Numbered from the stretch's first letter, positions 7,497-15,886 are shown. The stretch is DNA of 19,993 nt from Flavobacteriales bacterium UBA2426 (GCA_002342985.1 DDRC01000007.1:13368-33360), one strand, 5' to 3'. The notes: generated by a model from the sequence alone, not told the origin. Made by a program: numbers and translations.

Positions 7497-8300
7497 ATGG
7501 CCTTCGACAAGAACAGCAACTCGTTCACCTTCATCTTCGCCACCGTGCTGGTGGTGGTGGTGGGCACCCTGCTGGCGGTGACCTTCCTGGCGCTGAAGCC
7601 CGCCTACGATGAGAACGTGCGGCGCGAGAAGATGCAGAACATCCTCGCCAGCATGAACGTGAAGGTGGAGCGCGATGCCGCGCCCGCCAAGTACCAGGAG
7701 CTGGTGAAGGAGACCCTGCTCGTGGATGCGGAGGGGAAGCCCGTGGAAGGCGATGCCTTCAGCCTCGACGTGCTGAAGCAGTACAAGGACTGGAAGGCCG
7801 GCGTGCTGAAGGCCGAGGACCTGAAGTACCCGGTGTACAAGGCTACCGCTGAAGGCAAGGAGCTCTTCGTGCTGCCGGTGGTGGGCACGGGCCTCTGGGG
7901 GCCCATCTGGGGCTACCTGAGCGTGGAGAGCGATGGCCGCACCGTGTTCGGCAGCACCTTCGACCACAAGGGCGAGACCCCCGGCCTGGGCGCGGAAATC
8001 GCCACCCCGGTCTTCACCGGCCAGTTCCCCGGTAAGACCTTCACCGAGGAGGACGGGAGCTACGCCGGCATCAAGGTGTACAAGGGCGGCACCGGCACCA
8101 CCGACCCGCATGGCGTGGACGGGATCAGCGGCGGCACCATCACCAGCGATGGCGTGAGCGAGATGCTGCTGCGCACGCTGGCCACCTATGACAAGTACCT
8201 GAAATCCGTGGTGGCGCCGCCGCCGCCACCGGTGGCCGAGCCCATCGTGGCCGACAGCCTCGCCGCCGATACCACCCTCACAACCTCCGTCAACCCATGA
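7497..8300 (+). CDS. nqrC: Na+-NQR subunit C (periplasmic FMN-binding domain) with Pro-rich tail
   Basis: 267 residues. One N-terminal transmembrane helix (about residues 11-33) anchors a periplasmic FMN-binding domain. The covalent FMN motif is DGISGGTITSDG, with Thr at about residue 214. This is the other ApbE target. Core family blocks include 'FDHKGETPGLGAEI' and 'GVDGISGG'. The FMN domain ends near residue 238, after which there is an unusual tail of about 28 residues: a proline run (APPPPPVAEP) followed by an Ala/Asp/Thr-rich end. Vibrio-type NqrC lacks such a tail as far as I recall. The stop overlaps the nqrD start (ATGA at 8297-8300), which indicates translational coupling. Confidence 0.95.
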   Translation: MAFDKNSNSFTFIFATVLVVVVGTLLAVTFLALKPAYDENVRREKMQNILASMNVKVERDAAPAKYQELVKETLLVDAEGKPVEGDAFSLDVLKQYKDWKAGVLKAEDLKYPVYKATAEGKELFVLPVVGTGLWGPIWGYLSVESDGRTVFGSTFDHKGETPGLGAEIATPVFTGQFPGKTFTEEDGSYAGIKVYKGGTGTTDPHGVDGISGGTITSDGVSEMLLRTLATYDKYLKSVVAPPPPPVAEPIVADSLAADTTLTTSVNP

Positions 8301-8974
8301 GCACCGCCACCGCAGCACCCGCCAAGGCGAGCGAAGGGCTCTTCAGCAAGAAGAACCGGAAGCTCATCACCGACCCCCTCAACGACAACAACCCCATCAC
8401 CGTGCAGGTGCTCGGCATCTGCTCGGCGCTGGCCATCACCGTGAAGGTGCAGAACGCCGTGGTGATGAGCCTTAGCGTGCTGGCCGTGGTGGTGGTGGGC
8501 AACATGGTGATCAGCGCCCTGCGCAACATGATCCCGGGCCGCATCCGCATCATCGCCCAGCTGGTGATCGCCGCCGGCCTGGTGACGCTGGTGGACATCG
8601 TGCTGAAGGCCTATGTGTACGACGTGAGCAAGCAGGTGGGCGTTTACGTGGGCCTCATCATCACCAACTGCATCCTCATGGGCCGCTACGAGGCCTTCGC
8701 CATGGGCAACAAGGTGTGGCCCAGCGCGCTCGACGGCCTCGGCAATTCACTGGGCTATGCGTGGATCCTGGTGGTGGTGGCCTTCTTCCGCGAGCTCTTC
8801 GGCAACGGCAGCATCATGGGGCTCCGCATCATCCCCGAGGCGTGGTACGCCACGGCCGGCGGGGGCTACTTCAACAACAACATGATGATCCTGCCCCCGA
8901 TGGCGCTGGTCATCGTGGGCATCATCATCTGGATCCAGCGCTCCCGCAACACGAAGCTCATCGAGCAGGCCTAA
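8297..8974 (+). CDS. nqrD: Na+-NQR subunit D
   Basis: A 225-residue membrane subunit with about six helices. NqrD and NqrE are related, inverted-topology proteins that together hold an iron centre in the membrane. Two cysteines in the expected half-membrane positions are visible: C42 in 'LGICSALAITVKVQ' and C125 in 'IITNCILMGRYEAFA'. Other family blocks are 'DPLNDNNPITVQVLG' and 'FRELFGNGS'. The N-terminus has about 20 extra mostly polar residues (Ala/Lys/Ser-rich) before the first conserved block. ATG 8297 overlaps the nqrC stop. Confidence 0.95.
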   Translation: MSTATAAPAKASEGLFSKKNRKLITDPLNDNNPITVQVLGICSALAITVKVQNAVVMSLSVLAVVVVGNMVISALRNMIPGRIRIIAQLVIAAGLVTLVDIVLKAYVYDVSKQVGVYVGLIITNCILMGRYEAFAMGNKVWPSALDGLGNSLGYAWILVVVAFFRELFGNGSIMGLRIIPEAWYATAGGGYFNNNMMILPPMALVIVGIIIWIQRSRNTKLIEQA

Positions 8975-8986
8975 CCCCAGCACGCC

Positions 8987-9601
8987 ATGAACCTCGTCAA
9001 CATCTTCGTCAAGGCGATCTTCATCGACAACATGATCTTCGCCTACTTCCTGGGCATGTGCTCGTACCTCGCCGTGAGCAAGACGGTGAAGACGGCCGTG
9101 GGCCTGGGAGCCGCGGTGATCTTCGTGCTGGGCGTCACCGTGCCGGTGAACTACCTGCTGGAGAACTATGTGCTGAAGCAGGGCGCGCTGAGCTGGCTGG
9201 GCGCTGGCTTCGCCGACATCGACCTGAGCTTCCTCGCCTTCATCATGTTCATCGCCGTGGTGGCCGCCATCGTGCAGCTCGTGGAGATGATCGTGGAGAA
9301 GTTCGCGCCGGCGCTCTATGGCGCGCTCGGCATCTTCCTGCCGCTCATCGCGGTGAACTGCTCCATCCTGGGTGGCGCGCTCTTCATGCAGGAGCGCCAG
9401 TACAGCACCATCGCCGAGGCCACCAGCTTCGCGCTGGGCAGCGGGGTGGGCTGGTTCCTCGCCATCGTGGCCATCGCCGCCATCCGCGAGAAGCTCCGCT
9501 ACAGCGACATCCCCGCGCCCCTGCGCGGGCTGGGCATCACCTTCATCCTCACCGGCCTCATGGGCATCGCCTTCATGGCCTTCATGGGCATCAAGATCTG
9601 A
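8987..9601 (+). CDS. nqrE: Na+-NQR subunit E
   Basis: A 204-residue membrane subunit with about six helices, paralogous to NqrD. The Fe-ligand cysteines are present: C25 in '[11 protein letters not shown]' and C125 in '[14 protein letters not shown]'. Other family blocks include '[12 protein letters not shown]', '[14 protein letters not shown]'-like sequence near residue 108, and '[15 protein letters not shown]'. With NqrD it carries electrons between the NqrF and NqrC flavins. The gap to nqrD is 12 bases and to nqrF 8 bases, consistent with one transcript. Confidence 0.95.
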   Translation: MNLVNIFVKAIFIDNMIFAYFLGMCSYLAVSKTVKTAVGLGAAVIFVLGVTVPVNYLLENYVLKQGALSWLGAGFADIDLSFLAFIMFIAVVAAIVQLVEMIVEKFAPALYGALGIFLPLIAVNCSILGGALFMQERQYSTIAEATSFALGSGVGWFLAIVAIAAIREKLRYSDIPAPLRGLGITFILTGLMGIAFMAFMGIKI

Positions 9602-9609
9602 TCTGAAGC

Positions 9610-10917
9610 ATGGGTCCCACCATCCTCATCACCCTGGCGGTCTTCCTGATCGTCACCCTGCTGCTCGTCGGCGTGCTCCTCTACGCCAAGACCAAGCTAT
9701 CGCCGAGCGGGCTCGTCAAGATCCGCATCAACGGGGAGAAGACCATCGAGGTGGCCGCGGGAAGCAGCCTCCTCAGCACCCTGAGCGAGCAGAAGATCTT
9801 CCTGCCCAGCGCCTGCGGCGGCGGCGGCACCTGCGCCATGTGCAAGTGCCAGGTGCTGGAGGGCGGCGGCGAGATCCTGCCCACCGAGGCGCCCTACTTC
9901 AGCCGCAAGGCCATCGCCGACAAGTGGCGCTTGGGCTGCCAGGTGAAGGTGAAGCAGGACATGGACATCAAGGTGCCCGAGGAGATCTTCGGCATCAAGA
10001 AGTGGGAGTGCGAGGTGGTCTCGAACTACAACGTGGCCAGCTTCATCAAGGAGTTCGTGGTGAAGCTGCCGCCCGGAGAGACGCTGCACTTCGAGGCCGG
10101 CGGCTACATCCAGATCGATGTGCCCCCCTGCGAGGTGGACTTCAAGGACATGGACATCACTGCGCACCCGGAGCTGCAGGCGCTGGGCCGCGACCCCATG
10201 GACTTCAAGGGCGAGTGGGACAAGTACAAGCTCTGGGACCTGAAGATGAAGAACCCCGAGCCCATCTTCCGCGCCTACTCCATGGCCAACCACCCGGCCG
10301 AGGGCAACATCGTGATGCTGAACATCCGCATCGCCACCCCGCCCTGGGACCGTGCCAAGAACGGCTGGATGGACGTGAACCCCGGCATCTGCTCCAGCTA
10401 CGTCTTCAGCCGCAAGCCCGGCGACAAGGTCACCATCAGCGGACCCTACGGCGAGTTCTTCATCAAGGAGACCAACGCCGAGATGCTCTACATCGGCGGC
10501 GGTGCCGGCATGGCTCCCATGCGCTCGCACCTCTTCCACCTCTTCCACACGCTGAAGAGCGGCCGCAAGGTGACCTACTGGTACGGCGGCCGAAGCAAGC
10601 GCGAGCTGTTCTACCTGGAGCACTTCAACAGCATCGCTCGCGAGTTCCCGAACTTCAAGTTCTTCGTGGTGCTCAGCGAGCCCCTGCCCGAGGACAACTG
10701 GAAGGTGAAGAAGGACATCAACGATGCCGATGGCGATGGCTTCACCGGCTTCGTGCACCAGGCCGTGATCGACCAGTACCTGAAGAAGCACGAGGCCCCC
10801 GAGGACATCGAGTTCTACTTCTGCGGACCGCCCATGATGAACGCCGCCGTGCTGAAGATGGTGGACGATTGGGGCGTACCCAAGGAGAACGTGAGCTTCG
10901 ACGACTTCGGCGGATGA
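9610..10917 (+). CDS. nqrF: Na+-NQR subunit F (NADH dehydrogenase; 2Fe-2S and FAD)
   Basis: 435 residues and the electron entry point of the complex. An N-terminal membrane helix (about 4-26) is followed by a ferredoxin domain with [2Fe-2S] ligands C69, C75, C78 and C110 (motif [10 protein letters not shown]). The FAD-binding motif RAYSMANHP starts at about residue 221. NADH-binding blocks are '[14 protein letters not shown]' (about 294-307) and '[12 protein letters not shown]' (about 403-414). The C-terminus is the conserved DDFGG. Compared with the Vibrio protein as I remember it, there are extra residues around 180-205 and an insertion at about 365-378 containing DADGDG. The stop codon overlaps the apbE start region. 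Confidence 0.96.
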   Translation: MGPTILITLAVFLIVTLLLVGVLLYAKTKLSPSGLVKIRINGEKTIEVAAGSSLLSTLSEQKIFLPSACGGGGTCAMCKCQVLEGGGEILPTEAPYFSRKAIADKWRLGCQVKVKQDMDIKVPEEIFGIKKWECEVVSNYNVASFIKEFVVKLPPGETLHFEAGGYIQIDVPPCEVDFKDMDITAHPELQALGRDPMDFKGEWDKYKLWDLKMKNPEPIFRAYSMANHPAEGNIVMLNIRIATPPWDRAKNGWMDVNPGICSSYVFSRKPGDKVTISGPYGEFFIKETNAEMLYIGGGAGMAPMRSHLFHLFHTLKSGRKVTYWYGGRSKRELFYLEHFNSIAREFPNFKFFVVLSEPLPEDNWKVKKDINDADGDGFTGFVHQAVIDQYLKKHEAPEDIEFYFCGPPMMNAAVLKMVDDWGVPKENVSFDDFGG

Positions 10918-11963
10918 TGCCCGCACCGATGAGCACCGGAAAGTCCCGCCGCGCGCGGGGCTTTTCGTTCATGGTGCTCGGCCTGGCATTGGCCGCGTGC
11001 GGCACGCGGTCACCGGAGTGGTCCACGCTGGAGGGCAAGGCGCAGGGCACCACGTTCCGCATCACCTACCTCGATTCGATGGGCCGCGACCTCACGATGC
11101 CCGTGGACAGCCTGTTCCGCGTCATTGACCGTAGCCTGAGCCTCTGGGACAGCACCTCCACGGTCACCCGATTCAACGACGCCCCGGATTCCTTCTCCAC
11201 GGACGACCGCCACTTCCAGGTGGTCGTGGCCCTCGCCCGTCAGCAGTGGAACGCTACAGCGGGCGCCTTCGACCCCACGGTGCTGCCGCTGGTGAGCGCC
11301 TGGGGCCTTGGCAAGGAGGGGCGTGCCGCGCTCGATACAATCGCCGTGGATAGCCTGATGCGCTGCGTGGGCATGCCCCGGATCTACATCCCCGACAGCT
11401 GGGAACGGGCGAACGCGATGGCGCCGCTCACCTTCCGCAAGAGCGGCCCCTGCGTGCAGTTCGACCCCAATGGCATCGCCCAGGGCTACACAGTGGACAT
11501 GATGGCGCTTCTGCTCCGGCAGCGGGGCATCGAGCACTACCTGGTGGAGGTGGGCGGTGAAGTGCGGGCCTCGGGATCGAACGCGCGCAACGAGGCCTGG
11601 ACCATCCAGATCGACAAGCCCGTGGAGGGCGATGCGCACGTGCGGCAAGCCGTGGTGCCGCTGAGGGAGCGCAGCCTGGCCACCAGCGGCAACTACCGCA
11701 AGTTCATCGAGGTGAACGGCAAGCGCTACGGCCACACCATCGACCCGGGCACGGGCCGGCCCGCCATGAGCGACCTCCTGAGCGCCTCCGTAATCGCTGA
11801 CGATTGCGCCACCGCCGATGCCTTGGGCACCGCGCTGATGGTGATGGGTACCGATGGCGCCAAGCAATGGCTGAGCACCCACCCCGAGGTGCAAGGCTAC
11901 CTCATCAGCGATGATGGCAAGGGCGGGTACGCGTTGTGGATGACGGAGGGCTGGCCTGAGTGA
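10914..11963 (+). CDS. apbE: ApbE-type FAD:protein FMN transferase, lipoprotein
   Basis: About 349 residues, usual for the family. ApbE transfers FMN from FAD to Thr in the S-G-A/G-T motifs of NqrB and NqrC, outside the cytoplasm. The N-terminus has a basic segment (GKSRRARG), a hydrophobic core and a lipobox, LAACG, so it should be a periplasm-facing lipoprotein. Family blocks are 'GTTFRITYLDS', 'FDPTVLPLVSAWG', 'QFDPNGIAQGYTVD', 'YLVEVGGEVRASG', 'YGHTIDPGTGRPA' and 'DDCATADALGTALMVMG'; the last two carry the metal and catalytic Asp/His positions. ATG codons at 10914, 10917 and 10929 are all possible; 10914 overlaps the nqrF stop. Last gene of the operon, ending 11 bases from the convergent four-cysteine gene. 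Confidence 0.94.
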   Translation: MMPAPMSTGKSRRARGFSFMVLGLALAACGTRSPEWSTLEGKAQGTTFRITYLDSMGRDLTMPVDSLFRVIDRSLSLWDSTSTVTRFNDAPDSFSTDDRHFQVVVALARQQWNATAGAFDPTVLPLVSAWGLGKEGRAALDTIAVDSLMRCVGMPRIYIPDSWERANAMAPLTFRKSGPCVQFDPNGIAQGYTVDMMALLLRQRGIEHYLVEVGGEVRASGSNARNEAWTIQIDKPVEGDAHVRQAVVPLRERSLATSGNYRKFIEVNGKRYGHTIDPGTGRPAMSDLLSASVIADDCATADALGTALMVMGTDGAKQWLSTHPEVQGYLISDDGKGGYALWMTEGWPE

Positions 11964-11974
11964 GGTTGAGGGCG

Positions 11975-12187
11975 TCAACCACCGACTTCCTCCCTCCGGC
12001 ACTTCTCCTCGGGCCGCGCACCGCAGAAGCCGCAGCCCCCGCCTTCTGCCTGCACCAAGGGGTTGTTGCTGGCGCAGGTGCCGGCGAACTGGCCGTCCTT
12101 CTTCGCCCAGATCTTGATCGCGATGCCGGCGAAGGCCAGTCCCAGCAGGCCGATGCCCAGCAGGGCGGTGGTGAGGAGCGTGCTCAT
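11975..12187 (-). CDS. Four-cysteine single-helix membrane protein, candidate NqrM-like maturation factor
   Basis: 70 residues. Residues 4-26 form one membrane helix, followed by the basic KIWAKKDG and then a Cys-rich tail. The cysteines are C38 (FAGTC), C52 and C55 (GCGFC), and C63 (EKC). Proteobacterial NqrM (DUF539) is about 70 residues, has one helix and four cysteines, follows apbE, and is needed to assemble the NqrD/NqrE iron centre. This protein has the same size, topology and cysteine number, and lies 11 bases from apbE, but convergent to it. Similar small proteins in Bacteroidota are usually labelled 'membrane or secreted protein', to my recollection. An exact TACATTTG -7 box lies upstream and fixes the start at 12187. 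The gene call is strong; the role is inferred. Confidence 0.85.
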   Translation of the reverse strand: MSTLLTTALLGIGLLGLAFAGIAIKIWAKKDGQFAGTCASNNPLVQAEGGGCGFCGARPEEKCRREEVGG

Positions 12188-12214
12188 GATGCAGGGTCGG
12201 GCAATCCCGGCCCG

Positions 12215-12222
12215 CAAATGTA
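12215..12222 (-). promoter_or_regulatory. -7 promoter element of the four-cysteine protein gene
   Basis: TACATTTG on the minus strand is identical to the -7 box of the nqr operon and exact to the TAnnTTTG consensus. It lies 27 bases upstream of ATG 12187. The shared octamer is compatible with expression in parallel with nqr, though both may simply use the housekeeping sigma factor. Confidence 0.6.
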
Positions 12223-12261
12223 CTCCGCTCCTGACCGGAGTCAGCATCCGGGAATGCGCCG

Positions 12262-12816
12262 ATGGCCATCTTCATCGGCATGACCGAGCTTGAGTTCCGC
12301 CCGCGGTTCCGCTTCCGCACCACCCTCCACCCGGATGTGATACGCGACCGGCTGAGGACGCATGTGCGGGAGAAGAACCCGGTCGGCTTCCGCCTTAAGG
12401 GCACCGGCCCGCACCTGGTGCTCCAGTATCCGCCGGAGCAGCAGGTGCCATGGACGCCACAGCTCGACATGGACCTTGAGATGGACCAGCAACCGGGTGA
12501 CGAGACCTACACGGTGGTGCGCTGCCTGATCGGACCGGCGCCGGAGATCTGGATGATGTTCCTGGGCAGCTACATCGGCATCGCGGTGCTGTCCGTCTTC
12601 GGCATCGCCATCGGGTCGGCGCAGGTGATGATGACGGAGCTGCCGTGGGGCTTCTATGCCACGCTGCCGTTGCTGGCACTGGCCGCGGTGCTCTGGCTCT
12701 TGGCGCAGGAGGGCAAGCGCCGGTCGCGCAGCGCCATGCTCGGCCTGAAGCACTTCGTGGATGACGCCCTCGGGTGCGACTGCTTCCGGCTCGCGGACGA
12801 GGAGGCGACCCGGTGA
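12262..12816 (+). CDS. Hypothetical two-helix membrane protein
   Basis: 184 residues of unrecognised family. An N-terminal soluble part of about 95 residues (RFRTTLHPDVIRDRLRTHV, 'GFRLKGTGPHLVLQYPPEQQ') is followed by two membrane helices: about 96-124 (IWMMFLGSYIGIAVLSVFG and on) and about 128-146 (WGFYATLPLLALAAVLWLL). A basic loop (GKRRSR) and a short C-terminal segment follow. The helices probably form a hairpin with both ends cytoplasmic. ATG 12280 (MTELEFRPRF) is an alternative start and is preceded by CATCTTCA, which loosely resembles the -7 boxes here. It is followed by yaaA after about 60 bases. Confidence 0.75.
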   Translation: MAIFIGMTELEFRPRFRFRTTLHPDVIRDRLRTHVREKNPVGFRLKGTGPHLVLQYPPEQQVPWTPQLDMDLEMDQQPGDETYTVVRCLIGPAPEIWMMFLGSYIGIAVLSVFGIAIGSAQVMMTELPWGFYATLPLLALAAVLWLLAQEGKRRSRSAMLGLKHFVDDALGCDCFRLADEEATR

Positions 12817-12875
12817 GCGGGCCGAACCCAGGTGCAAGGCGGTGTGTTGCCCGGTTGCCGCAAATTCGCGCCGCC

Positions 12876-13655
12876 ATGCTTGTGCTCCTTTCCCCTGCCA
12901 AGGACCTCGCCGCTGCCACGCCCCAAGGACTGGAGGGCCTCACCACGCCCGCGCTGCTGGAGCGGGCAGAGCCGCTTGCCGCCAAGCTGCGCAGCCTCAG
13001 CGCCCGCAAGCTCGCCGACCTCATGGAGCTGAGCCCCAAGCTGGCGGAGCTGAACAGGGCGCGCTATCAGGCCTGGGCCACGCCCTTTACCGCGGCCAAT
13101 GCGCGGCCGGCCGTTTTTGCCTTCAACGGCGAGGCCTATCGCGGCTTCGATCCACGCAGCCTCGATGCAGCCGATCTGCGATTCGCCCAGCGCCACCTGC
13201 GCATCCTCAGCGGGCTCTATGGCGTGCTGAGGCCGCTGGACCTCATCCAGGATTACCGCCTGATGATGGGCACGCCCCTGAGCGTGGGCCGATCCAAGGA
13301 CCTGTATGCGTATTGGGGCGACCGCATATCCGATCAGCTCCGCTCCGACCTCGCTGCCGCAGGGACGTCCGTGGTCGTCAACCTGGCCAGCTCGGAGTAC
13401 TTCAAGGCGGCGCGTGCCGAGCGGCTCGGGGCGCGCATCATCACCCCGGTCTTCAAGGACCGCACGCCGCAGGGCTACCGCATGGTGATGGTCTTCGCCA
13501 AGCATCAGCGCGGCGCCATGGCGCGGCACATCGTGCGCCATAGGTTGCTGGATCCTGAGGCCCTCAAGCGCTACGATGGCGATGGTTACCGCTTCGCGCC
13601 TGAGGAGAGTACGGGCGATATGTGGGTCTTCCTGCGTGAGCGCAAGCCGGCTTAG
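12876..13655 (+). CDS. yaaA: YaaA family (UPF0246) peroxide-stress protein
   Basis: 259 residues, close to E. coli YaaA (258). YaaA limits intracellular free iron and DNA damage during hydrogen peroxide stress; it binds DNA. Conserved blocks are MLVLLSPAKDL at the N-terminus, 'FNGEAYRGFD', 'LRILSGLYGVLRPLDLIQDY', 'LYAYWGDRI', 'VVNLASSEYFKA', 'ITPVFKD', 'FAKHQRGAMARHI' and 'YDGDGYRF'. The start at 12876 matches the family N-terminus, although the frame is open further upstream. The TAG stop shares four bases (13652-13655) with the stop of the convergent barrel gene. Confidence 0.94.
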   Translation: MLVLLSPAKDLAAATPQGLEGLTTPALLERAEPLAAKLRSLSARKLADLMELSPKLAELNRARYQAWATPFTAANARPAVFAFNGEAYRGFDPRSLDAADLRFAQRHLRILSGLYGVLRPLDLIQDYRLMMGTPLSVGRSKDLYAYWGDRISDQLRSDLAAAGTSVVVNLASSEYFKAARAERLGARIITPVFKDRTPQGYRMVMVFAKHQRGAMARHIVRHRLLDPEALKRYDGDGYRFAPEESTGDMWVFLRERKPA

Positions 13656-14263
13656 AAACGCATCGCCAAGCCGGCATTGATGCGCTGGCTGTTCCAGGCC
13701 AGGAGCAGCGGCTCGCCCGCACTGTTCAACAGGGCGCGGCCTTCGTAGTCCACCACGTTGCCGGGGCCGCTCCAGTTCTGGGCCAGCTCGCCGAAGACGG
13801 CGATGGTGCCCGTGAGCATGCGGAGGTAGCGCACGCTGAGGCGTGTGCTGCCGCGGTTGGACACCAAGGGCAGGTTCGCTTCATACGGCTTCAATGCCAT
13901 CACCATGGGGCCCAAGGCGAGACCCAGCTCAACGGCGGACCGGTCTCCTATCCACGGCCGGTAGGCGACCTCCACCTGGTAGGTAGTGAAGCGGATGCGC
14001 TCAGCCGCCGGAGCAGGCTGGTCCGCCCCGATGCGGTCGAATAGGAACCCGAATGACCACCGATTGCCGGTGGCATAGCCGAAGCCGAAGGCCAGCGACC
14101 CGCATGCGGTGGCACCGGCCGCCAGCGAATCGGGGGTGCGGTTCACCGTGGCGATGCCCGCCCCGAACCCCAGCCGCGTCACCAGGTGCCGCCGCTTGAT
14201 GGCCTGCGCCTCCGCCGGGAGCACGCTGCCCACCAGCACCATGAGGAGCACCAGTCTGCGCAT
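13652..14263 (-). CDS. Outer-membrane beta-barrel protein
   Basis: 203 residues. The signal peptide (MRRLVLLMVLVGSVLPAEAQ) is followed by alternating hydrophobic/polar strands rich in Gly and aromatics ('VTRLGFGAGIATVNR', 'SLAFGFGYATGNRWSFGFLF', 'YQVEVAYRPWIGDRSAVELG') and ends INAGLAMRF, with the C-terminal Phe typical of barrels inserted by the BAM machinery. It resembles small 8-stranded OmpW/OmpA-like porin-fold proteins, but no specific family is evident. ATG 14263 is supported by the signal peptide and by GATCTTCGCGCC directly upstream. It is divergent from the hydrolase at 14310, with 46 bases between the two starts. Confidence 0.75.
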   Translation of the reverse strand: MRRLVLLMVLVGSVLPAEAQAIKRRHLVTRLGFGAGIATVNRTPDSLAAGATACGSLAFGFGYATGNRWSFGFLFDRIGADQPAPAAERIRFTTYQVEVAYRPWIGDRSAVELGLALGPMVMALKPYEANLPLVSNRGSTRLSVRYLRMLTGTIAVFGELAQNWSGPGNVVDYEGRALLNSAGEPLLLAWNSQRINAGLAMRF

Positions 14264-14267
14264 GGCG

Positions 14268-14275
14268 CGAAGATC
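14268..14275 (-). promoter_or_regulatory. -7-like element of the beta-barrel gene
   Basis: GATCTTCG on the minus strand lies four bases before ATG 14263. With the following CGCC it nearly repeats the block before ATG 553 (GATCTTTGCGCC), differing by one base. Confidence 0.4.
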
Positions 14276-14297
14276 GGGCCGCCGGGCGCGTGCCCGG

Positions 14298-14305
14298 TAC
14301 CTTTG
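14298..14305 (+). promoter_or_regulatory. -7 promoter element of the alpha/beta hydrolase gene
   Basis: TACCTTTG is an exact TAnnTTTG match four bases before ATG 14310. It implies an almost leaderless transcript and fixes the start. It faces the minus-strand element at 14268-14275 in a compact divergent promoter region. Confidence 0.55.
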
Positions 14306-14309
14306 CCCC

Positions 14310-15119
14310 ATGAACTGGCTCTGGGGCGCACTGGCTGTGTCTGCTGCGGCTTACGCGGGGCTGGCGCTGTTCTACTACCTCTTCCAGGAGCGCTTCATCT
14401 TCCTGCGGTTCCGGACGAGCCAGGGCTATCGGTACCGCTTCCCCACGCCGCACACGGAGCATCGGATCGAGCGGCCCGACGGGGCGCGGTTGCACGCGCT
14501 ATGGTTCAAAGCGGATCGGCCCGTGGGCACGGTGCTCTATTTCCATGGCCACTCGGGCAGCTTGAAGCGATGGGGGAAGTTCGCCTCCCGCTTCACGGCG
14601 CTCGGGCACGATGTGCTGATGCCTGACCCGCGCGGGTACGGCAAGAGCAGCGGCAGGCTCTCCGAGCGGGCCCTGATCGATGATGCTGCGGCCTGGTTCG
14701 ACTGGCTGGCCGAGCGCGTCCCGCCGGCCGGCATCGTGCTCTACGGGCGCTCTCTGGGCAGCGCGCTGGCCGTGCCCTTGGCCGCTCAGCGGCAGGCACG
14801 CATGCTGCTGCTGGAGACGCCGTTCAACAACCTGCTGGATGTGGCTTGGGCGAAACTGCCGCTGCTTCCTTATCGGTGGCTCCTGCGGTATCCCTTCCGT
14901 AACGACCGTGCCATCCGGGGCGTCCGCTGTCCGGTGCGCATCTTCCACGGAAAGCGCGACCAGGTGGTGCCGCTGGCCTGTGCCCTTGACCTCTATGCTT
15001 CCATTCCCGCGAGCGTGGACCGCGAGGCGATCATCTTTCCGAAAGGTCGCCACAACGACCTGTACCGCTTCATCCGGTTCAGGGAGGCCCTGCGCAGGCT
15101 CCTCGAGCCTTCGGCGTGA
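14310..15119 (+). CDS. Membrane-anchored alpha/beta hydrolase (BEM46/ABHD-like)
   Basis: 269 residues. One N-terminal helix (about 4-24) anchors the protein, and '[10 protein letters not shown]' is the usual lead-in of this group. The oxyanion region is YFHGHSGS at about 77-84. The nucleophile elbow is GRSLG, with S148. The acid is probably D217 in 'GKRDQVVPL' and the base H248 in 'KGRHNDLY', so the catalytic triad is complete. This resembles BEM46/ABHD13-type serine hydrolases annotated as alpha/beta hydrolases or serine aminopeptidase S33. The substrate is unknown. The frame is open from 14109, but ATG 14310 is supported by an exact -7 box. Confidence 0.88.
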   Translation: MNWLWGALAVSAAAYAGLALFYYLFQERFIFLRFRTSQGYRYRFPTPHTEHRIERPDGARLHALWFKADRPVGTVLYFHGHSGSLKRWGKFASRFTALGHDVLMPDPRGYGKSSGRLSERALIDDAAAWFDWLAERVPPAGIVLYGRSLGSALAVPLAAQRQARMLLLETPFNNLLDVAWAKLPLLPYRWLLRYPFRNDRAIRGVRCPVRIFHGKRDQVVPLACALDLYASIPASVDREAIIFPKGRHNDLYRFIRFREALRRLLEPSA

Positions 15120-15158
15120 TGCGCGGCATTCCGGCCCCTTCGCTGGCGGCCGAAGGAC

Positions 15159-15166
15159 TACCTTCG
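15159..15166 (+). promoter_or_regulatory. -7-like element of the FKBP gene
   Basis: TACCTTCG matches TAnnTTTG with one change and lies 18 bases before ATG 15185. The same octamer occurs at 17950-17957 before the M16 peptidase gene. Confidence 0.45.
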
Positions 15167-15184
15167 CGCCCCATTCACAACCGC

Positions 15185-15886
15185 ATGACCATCCGCCTCG
15201 CCTTCGCCCTTGTGGGCACCGCCTTCATCACCGCCTGCTCCCAGGGCCAGAAGGACCGTGTCACCCTTCAGACCGAGATCGACTCCGTGAGCTACGCCAT
15301 CGGCGCCGACATCGGGGCCAATTTCAAGCGCAGCAAGCTGGACAACGTGAACATCCCCGCATTGGCCATGGGCCTGCGCGACGGCATCGACAGCGCCGCC
15401 ATGATGAGCGACGACGAGGTGCAGAAGGTGGTGCAGCGCTACATGATGAAGCTCCAGGAGGAGCGCATGGCAGAGGAGCGCGCCCAAGGCGAGGAGAACC
15501 GCGTCGCCGGCGAGAAGTTCCTGGCCGAGAACGGCCAGCGGAAGGAGGTGGTGACCACCCCCAGCGGGCTTCAGTACGAGGTCATCACCATGGGCAAGGG
15601 GCCCAAGCCCACGGCCGAGAGCACCGTGAAGGTGCACTACACCGGCATGCTCACCGACGGCACCAAGTTCGACAGCTCGGTCGATCGCGGCGAGCCGGCG
15701 CAGTTCCCCGTCGGCGGCGTCATCCGCGGCTGGGTGGAAGGCCTTCAGATGATGCCCGTGGGCAGCAAATGGAAGCTCTACATCCCCAGCGAGCTGGGCT
15801 ACGGCTCGCAAGGCGCCCCCGGGGGCAAGATCCCCGCCAACAGCGTGCTCATCTTCGAAGTGGAGCTGCTGGAGATCGTGAGCTGA
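15185..15886 (+). CDS. FKBP-type peptidyl-prolyl isomerase, lipoprotein (FkpA-like)
   Basis: 233 residues. The signal sequence ends in a lipobox (FITAC), so the mature protein is lipid-anchored and faces the periplasm. Residues 24-120 form the helical FKBP N-terminal dimerisation domain ('[20 protein letters not shown]' and a charged helix rich in Glu and Arg). The FKBP_C domain (about 125-233) keeps the active-site residues: Tyr in VHYTG, Phe and Asp in KFDSS, Phe in QFPVG, Val-Ile and Trp in GVIRGW, Tyr in ELGYG. It should speed proline isomerisation during folding of exported proteins. ATG 15185 is chosen over 15116 because only it gives a clean signal peptide and it follows the -7 box. 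A hairpin terminator follows 24 bases after the stop. Confidence 0.92.
   Translation: MTIRLAFALVGTAFITACSQGQKDRVTLQTEIDSVSYAIGADIGANFKRSKLDNVNIPALAMGLRDGIDSAAMMSDDEVQKVVQRYMMKLQEERMAEERAQGEENRVAGEKFLAENGQRKEVVTTPSGLQYEVITMGKGPKPTAESTVKVHYTGMLTDGTKFDSSVDRGEPAQFPVGGVIRGWVEGLQMMPVGSKWKLYIPSELGYGSQGAPGGKIPANSVLIFEVELLEIVS

Noticed and set aside
6492..8318. A 608-codon minus-strand frame over nqrB and nqrC
   Set aside because: Antisense shadow of two confident genes, with His/Gly/Ala-rich composition and no recognisable domain.
9372..10913. Long open frame running into apbE from within nqrE and nqrF
   Set aside because: It is an out-of-frame reading of nqrE/nqrF. Only the part from 10914 has ApbE homology and a lipoprotein signal.
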